DNA from: JBFMAI01 sp040755725
GTDB taxonomy: Bacteria; Planctomycetota; Phycisphaerae; UBA1845; Fen-1342
NCBI GenBank assembly: GCA_040755725.1
Contig: JBFMAI010000014.1
Coordinates: 1-6,542, forward strand
Reading direction: 5' to 3'
Length of the DNA: 6,542 nt
The translations under genes were made by a program, and so were the position numbers. Shown one piece after another: positions 1 to 5,652 of the stretch. Position 1 is the first letter of the stretch; each line of letters starts with the position of its first letter. The notes under the pieces are model-generated. The model had not been told where the DNA came from. It saw only the letters and a program-made list of their open reading frames with translations, and did no database searches.

Positions 1-147
1 GAGCTGTTCCCGCGCGAGTCGTGGACGTGGCTCGCCCACGCCCTGATCTGGCACGGTCGGCGGGTCTGTATCGCCCGGCAGCCGAAATGCGCCCAGTGCC
101 CGCTGGCGGCGGACTGCCCGTCGGCCGTCACCGCGCCGATGGCGTGA
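1..147 (+). CDS. nth: Endonuclease III, C-terminal fragment (5' end outside window)
   Basis: The open frame enters from the left edge and gives 48 residues before a TGA. Endonuclease III is a base-excision-repair DNA glycosylase/AP lyase acting on oxidised pyrimidines. The visible part is its C-terminal end. Cysteines at fragment residues 23, 30, 33 and 39 form C-X6-C-X2-C-X5-C, exactly the spacing of the [4Fe-4S] loop of the Nth/MutY superfamily. They are preceded by 'LAHALIWHGRRVC', matching the helix leading into that loop ('HGR..C' is typical of Nth). A short tail of nine residues follows the last cysteine, which favours Nth over MutY, since MutY would continue into a NUDIX-like domain. 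The helix-hairpin-helix and the catalytic Lys/Asp lie upstream of the window and cannot be checked. The gene converges on the cysteine-rich protein gene, with a 79-base gap. Confidence 0.88.
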   Translation, partial: ELFPRESWTWLAHALIWHGRRVCIARQPKCAQCPLAADCPSAVTAPMA

Positions 148-165
148 ACGTACCGACGTTACCGA

Positions 166-187
166 CGCGCCTCCCATTGACGGCGCG
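166..187. terminator. Weak hairpin in the convergent gap after nth
   Basis: CGCGCC (166-171) pairs with GGCGCG (182-187) around a 10-base loop, 18 bases after the nth stop. No T-tract follows on either strand, so a terminator role is only suggested by its place between two convergent genes. Confidence 0.2.
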
Positions 188-205
188 ATATGCGCTCTCT
201 CCGTC

Positions 206-220
206 CCGGCGCAACGCCGG
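206..220 (-). terminator. Compact GC hairpin just past the minus-strand gene's stop
   Basis: CCGGCG (206-211) and CGCCGG (215-220) form a perfect 6-bp stem with a CAA loop, starting 6 bases beyond the stop codon of the minus-strand gene (227-229). The position suits transcript-end formation or 3' protection. No poly-U stretch follows, so a classical intrinsic terminator is not shown. Confidence 0.3.
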
Positions 221-226
221 TGCCGA

Positions 227-979
227 CTATCCGCCTCCCGGTGGCGGCTGCACGCCGCAACACGTGAAGCTGCACTTCACGGCACCGGTCTCCTGAATGC
301 ACTCATAGCTCAGGCTGCACACACCGCCCTGGCCGGCGCAGGTTCGCGTGGCGGTGTCGGCACACTGCGTGAAGTTAGGGTTGCACTCTACGCCGTCCAT
401 TCCGCCCGCCTCCCCGCTGCCGGCGCGAAGATGCCTGAAAAGCTCGGCGACAACCGCAGCGACCTTGTCCGGATGGACTGCGCGGACAAGGGACGGGGAG
501 ACTTCAAACTCCGAGACGGTTCGCGCCGCCACGCTGGCCACCAAGGCGCGAGCACCGCCGTCACTCATCGGCTGAATGTGGAGCAACTGGATTGAAGGCA
601 CGGCTGGGGCGTATACCAACCGATCGCCGCGCGCCAGTTGCTGCGTGGTGACACCGTCCACACGCGAGGACAGCTCGAGAACAACCGTAATGTCACGAAT
701 GACGCTGGCCTTGTCGTTGGCCCCCGGGCGATAGATGCCCTCCCCAATCCCCGTCACCTGGATTCCCTTGTCGAAGTCCGTCGGGTCCGTGAAGCTCCCG
801 GTGAACACCAGGTTGAAATGGTAGCCGAGCTCCACGTAGTGTACCGCCGCTTTCACCTGGAACGTCGTGACCTGCGGGCCTTGGGGTTCCTTTGTTCCCG
901 AGTGCGTTCCAGGCACCTGGCCGGTCTGCAAACCCAACAAGCCCACCAAACTCGCGCCCAACAGCCCATATGTGAACAT
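227..979 (-). CDS. Probable exported protein with cysteine-rich C-terminus, function unknown
   Basis: I do not recognise this 250-residue protein. Residues 4-17 (YGLLGASLVGLLGL) are hydrophobic and could be a signal peptide, although no basic residue precedes them, which is unusual. Residues 30-165 alternate short hydrophobic strands ('FQVKAAVHYVELGYHFNLVF', 'ASVIRDITVVLEL', 'ARALVASVAARTV') and look beta-rich. Residues 166-186 look helical. All eight cysteines (199, 206, 214, 221, 227, 236, 240, 241) lie in the last 52 residues and none before, which suggests a small disulfide-bonded module and an extracytoplasmic location. The protein ends in a Pro/Gly run. The ATG start at 979 is fixed by a perfect AGGAGG (985-990, minus strand) five bases upstream. 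The open frame continues upstream to 1471 but would run into glnN and pass a good promoter, so the longer form is rejected. The gene is divergent from glnN. The frame and start are well supported; the role is unknown. Confidence 0.75.
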   Translation of the reverse strand: MFTYGLLGASLVGLLGLQTGQVPGTHSGTKEPQGPQVTTFQVKAAVHYVELGYHFNLVFTGSFTDPTDFDKGIQVTGIGEGIYRPGANDKASVIRDITVVLELSSRVDGVTTQQLARGDRLVYAPAVPSIQLLHIQPMSDGGARALVASVAARTVSEFEVSPSLVRAVHPDKVAAVVAELFRHLRAGSGEAGGMDGVECNPNFTQCADTATRTCAGQGGVCSLSYECIQETGAVKCSFTCCGVQPPPGGG

Positions 980-1042
980 GGTCGCCTCCTGTGCGTCGTG
1001 TCCGCGGGGGGGGAACGCCCCCTCCACACCCCGACCAATGGT

Positions 1043-1071
1043 ACTATGCCACGCATTCAGTGCATTGTCAA
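1043..1071 (-). promoter_or_regulatory. Sigma-70-like promoter of the cysteine-rich protein gene
   Basis: On the minus strand a consensus -35 box TTGACA (1071-1066) is followed after exactly 17 bases by CATAGT (1048-1043, four of six matches to TATAAT). Transcription would start near 1036, giving a leader of about 55 bases that includes a G/C homopolymer (1006-1013) and the AGGAGG ribosome binding site. Confidence 0.6.
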
Positions 1072-1122
1072 GCCTAAACCGCCGGGAGCGATCACGGAGC
1101 CAACGCCGAGGCGTATCGCCGC

Positions 1123-1151
1123 TTGTCGCCAGCGCCGCACCTCGGTACCGT
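1123..1151 (+). promoter_or_regulatory. Weak candidate promoter for glnN
   Basis: TTGTCG (1123-1128, four of six matches to the -35 consensus), a 17-base spacer and TACCGT (1146-1151, three of six matches) face glnN. The match is poor and could be chance. No clear NtrC or sigma-54 site (GG-N10-GC with a TTGCA core) was seen in the 231-base divergent gap. Confidence 0.18.
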
Positions 1152-1213
1152 GTCGCGGTTTGGGGTGACGGGCCGCCCACGTATGGACGCGCCGCGGCCG
1201 GAGGTCGAAGGTG

Positions 1214-3349
1214 ATGAAACGCAATCGAGCACCCAGACGAACCAACTCGGAGCTGTTCGGCTCGCTGACGTTCGCGGGCGAGGTCATGCGGCGGCATTTG
1301 CCGGACGACGTCTACCGCAATTTGCGGCAGACGATGGAGCAGGGGCGGCCGCTGGACCCGCGGCACGCCAACGCGGTTGCCACCGCGATGAAGGAGTGGG
1401 CGCTGGAGCATGGGGCTACCCACTACACGCACTGGTTCCAGCCGCTGACCGGCTCCACCGCCGAGAAGCACGACGCGTTTCTGTCACTCAACGAGCGCGG
1501 GACGGCGATCGAGGTGTTCTCGGGCAACCAGCTCACGCAAGGCGAGCCGGACGCCAGTTCGTTCCCCTCCGGCGGCATCCGCGAGACGTTTGAGGCCCGC
1601 GGTTACACGGCCTGGGACGCCAGCAGCCCGGCATTCATCTTCAAGACCGGCGACAGCCCGACGCTGTGCATTCCGACCGTGTTCGTCTCGTGGACCGGCG
1701 AGGCCCTCGACAAGAAGACGCCGCTGCTGCGGTCAATCCAGGCCGTCAGCGAGCAGGCGCTACGGATTCTCCGGCTGTTTGGGACCGACGAGGGCGTGGA
1801 GCAGGTGATCACCACGCTGGGCTGCGAGCAGGAGTACTTCCTGATCGACCGGGTGTTCTATGACCGGCGCGAAGACCTGCGGCTGTGCGGGCGGACGCTG
1901 ATCGGGGCGCCGGCGCCCAAGGGTCACCAGCTCGACGACCACTACTTCGGGGCCATTCCTGAGCGCGTGATGGCCTTCATGACGGAAGTTGAGCGGCGGC
2001 TGTACGAGCTGGGTGTCCCGCTCAAGACGCGGCACAACGAGGTGGCGCCCAACCAGTTCGAGGTCGCGCCGATCCACGAGAACGCCAACGTGGCGACCGA
2101 CCACCAGATGCTGACGATGCAGATGCTGCGGACGGTGGCCGAACACCACGGCTTCGTCTGCCTGCTGCACGAGAAACCGTTCGCGGGCATCAATGGCTCG
2201 GGCAAGCACAACAACTGGTCGCTCTCGACCGACACGGGCGTCAACCTGCTGGACCCGCGCGACGAGGCCCATAGCAACCTCCAGTTCCTGGTCTTCCTGA
2301 TGGCGGTCATTCGGGCCGTGGACCTGCACGCCGACCTGCTGCGGGCTTCCATCGCCAGCGCCGCGAACGACCACCGGCTCGGCGCCAACGAGGCCCCGCC
2401 GGCGATTCTCTCGGTCTACCTGGGCGAGATGCTCAGCGACATCCTGGACCAGCTCGAACGCGGGCAGCCCCGCGGCACGAAGAAGGGCGGCCAACTCAGC
2501 CTCGGCGCCCGCACGTTGCCGCAGATTCCGCGGCACGGCGGCGACCGCAACCGCACCAGCCCGTTCGCGTTCACGGGCAACAAGTTCGAGTTCCGCGCGG
2601 TGGGGTCCAGCGCGTCCAGCGCCTGGCCCAACGCCGTGCTGAACACGATCGTCGCCGAGTCCCTCGATTTCATGGCCACCCAGTTGGAAAAGAAGCTCGG
2701 CAAGGGCCGGACGGCCGCCAAGCTGGAAGCCGCGGTCCTGGCGCTGCTCCAAGAGGTGGTGAAGAAACACCGACGGATCGTCTTCGACGGCGACAACTAC
2801 AGCCCCGCGTGGCACCGCGAAGCCAAGAAACGCGGCCTGCCCCACCTCCGCAGCACCGCCGACGCCCTGCCCGTCCTGCGCACCAAGAAGGCCCGTGACC
2901 TGTTTCAGCGTTACGGCGTGCTGAGCCCACGGGAGCTGGAGGCCCGCGTCGAGGTGTTGTTCGAGAAATACAACCGAGTGGTGGCGATCGAGGCCCGCAC
3001 GCTCGTGTCGATGTTGAAGCGCGAAGTATTGCCGGCCGCGCTGCGCTTCCAGGGCGAGCTCGGCGAAGCGGTCGAAGCCACGCTGGACGCGGGGGTGAAA
3101 TGCCCGGACGGCAAGGCCCAGCTTCAGGAGGTGGTGGACCTGGTGGCCGAGCTGCGCCAGGCGATCGCGGCCGTGGAGAAGGCCGAGGCCCACCACGCCG
3201 CCGACGCGGAGGCACAGGCGGAGCACGTCCGCGACAAGCTGGTGCCGGCGATGGCCCAGGCGCGGGCCGTGTCGGACAAGCTGGAGCAGCTCATTCCCGA
3301 CGACCTGTGGCCGTTACCCCGGTACGCCGAGATGCTGTTCATGAAATGA
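1214..3349 (+). CDS. glnN: Type III glutamine synthetase (GlnN)
   Basis: This cytoplasmic enzyme makes glutamine from glutamate, ammonia and ATP. At 711 residues it is full length for GSIII (about 700-730) and far longer than GSI or GSII. It opens with the GSIII N-terminal region ('HWFQPLTG', 'DASSFPSGG'). Catalytic-core motifs follow: 'EQEYF' (205-209, metal/ammonium-site glutamates), 'HNEVAPNQFEVAP' (about 274-286), 'NGSGKHNNWS' (327-336, the family's nucleotide/glutamate-binding segment), 'GANEAPPAI', and 'FAFTGNKFEFR' (451-461). The tail (about 600-690) is charged, Ala/Glu-rich and probably helical, ending 'IPDDLWPLPRYAEMLF', typical of the family. GGAGG (1200-1204) lies nine bases before ATG 1214; a GTG at 1211 directly before it is an equally in-frame alternative six bases from the same site. 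The gene is monocistronic, divergent from the cysteine-rich protein gene and tail-to-tail with the transporter gene. No glnB/amtB neighbour is visible. Confidence 0.95.
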   Translation: MKRNRAPRRTNSELFGSLTFAGEVMRRHLPDDVYRNLRQTMEQGRPLDPRHANAVATAMKEWALEHGATHYTHWFQPLTGSTAEKHDAFLSLNERGTAIEVFSGNQLTQGEPDASSFPSGGIRETFEARGYTAWDASSPAFIFKTGDSPTLCIPTVFVSWTGEALDKKTPLLRSIQAVSEQALRILRLFGTDEGVEQVITTLGCEQEYFLIDRVFYDRREDLRLCGRTLIGAPAPKGHQLDDHYFGAIPERVMAFMTEVERRLYELGVPLKTRHNEVAPNQFEVAPIHENANVATDHQMLTMQMLRTVAEHHGFVCLLHEKPFAGINGSGKHNNWSLSTDTGVNLLDPRDEAHSNLQFLVFLMAVIRAVDLHADLLRASIASAANDHRLGANEAPPAILSVYLGEMLSDILDQLERGQPRGTKKGGQLSLGARTLPQIPRHGGDRNRTSPFAFTGNKFEFRAVGSSASSAWPNAVLNTIVAESLDFMATQLEKKLGKGRTAAKLEAAVLALLQEVVKKHRRIVFDGDNYSPAWHREAKKRGLPHLRSTADALPVLRTKKARDLFQRYGVLSPRELEARVEVLFEKYNRVVAIEARTLVSMLKREVLPAALRFQGELGEAVEATLDAGVKCPDGKAQLQEVVDLVAELRQAIAAVEKAEAHHAADAEAQAEHVRDKLVPAMAQARAVSDKLEQLIPDDLWPLPRYAEMLFMK

Positions 3350-3355
3350 GCCGCG

Positions 3356-4141
3356 CTACTTGCCGTTGTGCCAACCCGTGTGCTCGCGGTTCGGTTCGAT
3401 GCGCAGGTAGCGCGACAGCACCCGGACGCCCACATAGAAGGGCGCCGTGTCCAACAGGGCTGCGATGAACTTGAAGACATAGCCCGAGGCGATGAACACG
3501 CCGAGTTGCGGCCACAGCGGCCGGTCGGTGTCGATCGGCAGCGCGTGAGCGTAGAAGTGCGTGATGAGAATCACCGCCACCGTGTCCACCATCTGACTGA
3601 CCAGCGTCGAGCCGTTGTTCCGCAGCCACAGGTGCCGCCCGCGCGTCAGCCGCTTCCAGAAGTGGAACAGGAACACGTCGCAGAACTGCGCCGCCAAGTA
3701 CGCCAGCATCGACGCCGCCACCGCCCCGAACGTGAGCTGCCGCACGCGAAAGAACGCCCAGTCGTACGCCTCCTTGGACGGCAGCCCGGTCGCCGGTTCG
3801 ACCGTCGGCGTCGGCGGCAGTACCCCGCCCAGCCATAGCACGAAGACAACCCAGATGTTCAGCAGCAACCCCACCCACACCACGAAGTTCGCCCGCTGGC
3901 GGCCGTACAGCTCGCTGATGAAGTCCGTACACAGGAAGGTCAGCGGGTACGGCAACACGCCGACGGCCACGATGAACGGGATTGGCCGCCCGAACAGCGT
4001 GAACGACAGGTCGATGAACCGCGTCACGCCGAGGATGTTGAGCATCGCCAGCGTGCCCAGGAACAACCCGGCCAACACCAGGAACACGCGCTCACGGCGT
4101 TCGTGCAATTGGGCGTCGGTGAACTCGTACGGCAGTGACAT
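3356..4141 (-). CDS. yhhQ: Queuosine-precursor transporter, YhhQ/VUT (DUF165) family
   Basis: This is a 261-residue integral inner-membrane protein with about six hydrophobic segments (roughly 18-38, 55-75, 86-107, 133-153, 183-199 and 210-234). Family-defining stretches are 'FLCTDFISELYGRQRA' (69-84, the D..SE.YG signature), 'LRNNGSTLVSQMVDTV' (173-188) and 'KFIAALLDTAPFY' (224-236). Characterised YhhQ proteins import the 7-deazapurine precursors preQ0/preQ1 for tRNA queuosine; substrate use here is by family inference. The ATG at 4141 is preceded by GAGGG at suitable spacing on the minus strand. An in-frame extension to 4369 adds only Arg/Ala/Pro-rich sequence over a hairpin-rich gap and is not believed. 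The gene is divergent from the pterin synthase gene, which fits a shared deazapurine role. Its stop lies six bases from the glnN stop, so neither gene has room for a terminator outside the other's coding region. Confidence 0.88.
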   Translation of the reverse strand: MSLPYEFTDAQLHERRERVFLVLAGLFLGTLAMLNILGVTRFIDLSFTLFGRPIPFIVAVGVLPYPLTFLCTDFISELYGRQRANFVVWVGLLLNIWVVFVLWLGGVLPPTPTVEPATGLPSKEAYDWAFFRVRQLTFGAVAASMLAYLAAQFCDVFLFHFWKRLTRGRHLWLRNNGSTLVSQMVDTVAVILITHFYAHALPIDTDRPLWPQLGVFIASGYVFKFIAALLDTAPFYVGVRVLSRYLRIEPNREHTGWHNGK

Positions 4142-4202
4142 CTCAAAACCCTCAGGACCGTCGGCGGCCCGGCGCCGCCCAACCGTGCCGGCCGTGGTAC
4201 CA

Positions 4203-4404
4203 CAGGCGGGGACGCCTGGGCCGCCACGCGTAGCGGCCGGGCGGCAAATTGCGGCGGCCGACGGCGATTTGTGGCGGCGCGCCACAGCGAGTCGCCTTTG
4301 GCGACCGGGCTCCGCACCGGCCGTGGGTCTCCGCGAGACCCGTCGCCAGCGCTCCGGGTTCGTGTTCACGCGGCGCTACGCGGGAGTGCGGGCGTCCCGC
4401 CCGC
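4203..4404. repeat. Cluster of five short inverted repeats, mostly with 3-base loops
   Basis: The perfect stems are CAGGCG/CGCCTG (4203-4218, loop GGGA), TGTGGCG/CGCCACA (4270-4286, loop GCG), GTCGCC/GGCGAC (4291-4305, loop TTT), GGGTCTC/GAGACCC (4325-4341, loop CGC) and GCGGGCG/CGCCCGC (4388-4404, loop TCC). The first, read on the minus strand, and the fifth share a GGCGTCC-CGCC core. A third, imperfect version, GGGCGTCCGCGCCTG, lies on the minus strand at about 5319-5333. This looks like a small family of dispersed intergenic hairpin elements. Confidence 0.55.
4306..4324 (+). repeat. 19-base direct repeat, left copy
   Basis: CGGGCTCCGCACCGGCCGT occurs here and again, identically, at 5291-5309. 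The two copies lie in the gaps on either side of the pterin synthase gene. Weaker similarity continues upstream of both (GGCG at 4300-4303 and 5287-5290, separated from the repeat by a 2-base length difference). Confidence 0.7.
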
Positions 4405-4466
4405 GGTCTGGCCCGGAGGCGCGTTGGCCAACTCGGGGCCGCGCCCGCAGCTCGCCAACTTTTAGA

Positions 4467-4472
4467 TAGAAT
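4467..4472 (+). promoter_or_regulatory. -10 box implying a leaderless transcript for the pterin synthase
   Basis: TAGAAT matches TATAAT at five of six positions and sits in the only AT-rich patch of the gap. It ends eight bases before the GTG start codon at 4481, so transcription would begin at or next to the start codon. No Shine-Dalgarno sequence precedes that codon, consistent with a leaderless mRNA. No good -35 box is present at 16-18 bases. Confidence 0.42.
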
Positions 4473-4480
4473 TGTAGACC

Positions 4481-5287
4481 GTGATCCGACTGACGCGCGA
4501 AGTCCGCTTCTCCGTTGACCGCGACTGGGCCGGGCACGTGGAATTCACGCGGCCGGTCACGAACTCCTTCGGCGGCTGGCCGAGCGCGGTCGGCATCGTG
4601 CCGTACCTCCGGCTGCGGGCGACCGTCGCCGGCGAGCCCGACCCGGTCACCGGGTACCTCTGCAACATCGCCATCCTCGACGACCTGCTGCGTCGCCACG
4701 CGATCCCGTTCGCGGCGGAGTCCCTCCGTGAGCACGGCTGGCGGATGTCCGCCGAGCACCTGCTGGGGCACATCTGGGAGCGGGTGTTGCCGGAGCTGCC
4801 GCTGGCCGCCCCTCTGGTCGCGCTGGAGTTGTGCCCGACCCCGCATCTGCGCTACGCCATCCGCCGGGAGAACCCCGCCATGGTCTTGCTCACGCAACAA
4901 TTCGAGTTTTCCGCCGCCCACCGCCTGCACTGCCCGCAGTTCAGCGAGGACGAGAACCGGCACACGTTCGGCAAGTGCAACAACCCCAACGGCCACGGGC
5001 ACAACTACGTGGTCGAGGTGACGGTCGCGGGCGAGCCGGACGCGCGGACCGGGGCCGTGCTGCCGCTGCCGCGGTTCGAGCAGGTGGTCAAGGAGCGTGT
5101 GATCGACCGGCTGGACCACACGCACCTGAACGCGGACACGGCGGAGTTTCGGACGATCAACCCGAGCGTCGAGAACATCGCGCGGGTGATCTGGGGGCTA
5201 CTGGCCGAGCATGTATCCCCGGCGACGCTGCACAGTGTTCGTGTGTGGGAGACGCCCAAGACGTGGGCGGAATACGCCGGCCCGTAG
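4481..5287 (+). CDS. queD: Double-domain 6-pyruvoyl/6-carboxy-tetrahydropterin synthase (QueD/PTPS superfamily)
   Basis: This 268-residue protein is about twice the usual length (120-150). Residues 134-268 are a complete synthase domain: zinc ligands H147 (in 'FSAAHRL'), H172 and H174 ('NGHGHNY'), catalytic C166 ('FGKCNNPNGHGH'), D212-H213 ('LDHTHLN') and the pterin-anchoring E257 ('WETP'). C-X5-HGH is the pattern of eukaryote-like PTPS-II, whereas QueD enzymes usually show C-X3-HGH. Residues 1-133 repeat the same fold: 'LTREVRFS' matches 'LTQQFEFS', 'ATVAGEPDPVTG' matches 'VTVAGEPDARTG', and 'SAEHLLGHIW' matches 'SVENIARVIW'. The zinc, cysteine, DH and glutamate positions are lost (for example R14, W33, I39 and P41). 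It acts on 7,8-dihydroneopterin triphosphate, either in queuosine/deazapurine synthesis, as the divergent transporter suggests, or in tetrahydropterin synthesis. An in-frame stop (4475-4477) fixes GTG 4481 as the earliest start. An internal ATG at 4880, with GGGAG before it, could give the active half alone. Confidence 0.85.
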   Translation: MIRLTREVRFSVDRDWAGHVEFTRPVTNSFGGWPSAVGIVPYLRLRATVAGEPDPVTGYLCNIAILDDLLRRHAIPFAAESLREHGWRMSAEHLLGHIWERVLPELPLAAPLVALELCPTPHLRYAIRRENPAMVLLTQQFEFSAAHRLHCPQFSEDENRHTFGKCNNPNGHGHNYVVEVTVAGEPDARTGAVLPLPRFEQVVKERVIDRLDHTHLNADTAEFRTINPSVENIARVIWGLLAEHVSPATLHSVRVWETPKTWAEYAGP

Positions 5288-5290
5288 GCG

Positions 5291-5309
5291 CGGGCTCCGC
5301 ACCGGCCGT
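5291..5309 (+). repeat. 19-base direct repeat, right copy
   Basis: This copy is identical to 4306-4324. It begins four bases after the pterin synthase stop codon, in the 48-base gap between two convergent reading frames. Confidence 0.7.
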
Positions 5310-5652
5310 CGGGGACGCAGGCGCGGACGCCCGTGCTACTCACGGTGTCGCGCACACGGGATCGGCTGGCCGCCGGCGCCGGCCAGGAGCTCGACGAACG
5401 GATTGATGTCGCCGAAGCCGTAGAGGCCGCCGTACTGCCCGTCGCCATTCACGTCGGCGTTGCGTTCCGGGCAGCCGGCGTACGTGTACCGCCACTCGGT
5501 CCAGTTCGACAGCGCGAGGACGAACGGGTTGATGTCGTCGAAGCGGACGACGCCGTCGCAGTTCAGGTCGCCGGGGCAGACCTTGCAGCCCCAGCGGGCC
5601 CAGTGGGCCGAGGCCAGGCCGCCGGCGGTAGTGAATTCGCCGCCCGCGATCA

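Larger units (their letters stand above)
4142..4480. other. 339-base divergent intergenic region rich in hairpins
   Basis: No believable gene lies here; frames crossing it are Arg/Pro/Ala-rich. It holds the ribosome binding site of the transporter gene (minus strand, about 4150-4155), five short perfect hairpins and two 10-base palindromes: GTGGTACCAC (4194-4203) and GTTGGCCAAC (4423-4432). It also holds one copy of a 19-base repeat (4306-4324), and GCCAACT twice (4427-4433 and 4454-4460). An AT-rich promoter-like stretch (4460-4474) lies just before the pterin synthase gene. No clear promoter for the transporter gene and no recognisable preQ1 riboswitch was found. Confidence 0.7.

Noticed and set aside
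980..1471. N-terminal extension of the minus-strand cysteine-rich protein to a 414-residue frame
   Set aside because: It would overlap glnN on the opposite strand and its own promoter; the AGGAGG site at 985-990 fixes the start at 979, and the extra sequence is Arg/Pro-rich like a non-coding frame.
1760..3226. 488-codon open frame on the minus strand across glnN
   Set aside because: It is complementary to a well-supported enzyme gene; its composition (His/Gln/Val/Arg-rich) is that of an antisense frame in GC-rich DNA, with no domain or ribosome site recognised.
4142..4369. 76-codon extension of the transporter gene upstream of its ATG
   Set aside because: The added residues are Arg/Ala/Pro-rich, cross the hairpin block, and precede a good GAGGG-ATG start; family members begin near the chosen methionine.
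4142..4480. preQ1 riboswitch controlling the transporter or the synthase
   Set aside because: Location would suit it, but no preQ1-I type short stem with an A-rich tail or other recognisable aptamer is visible, and the synthase transcript seems to lack a leader.
4376..5125. 249-codon minus-strand frame across the pterin synthase
   Set aside because: It is a shadow of the coding strand, where the PTPS motifs are unmistakable.
4880..5287. Separate second gene encoding only the active pterin synthase domain
   Set aside because: The frame is continuous from 4481 with no stop, and the first half shows conserved protein-level similarity to the second, so one fused gene is preferred; internal initiation is kept only as a possibility.
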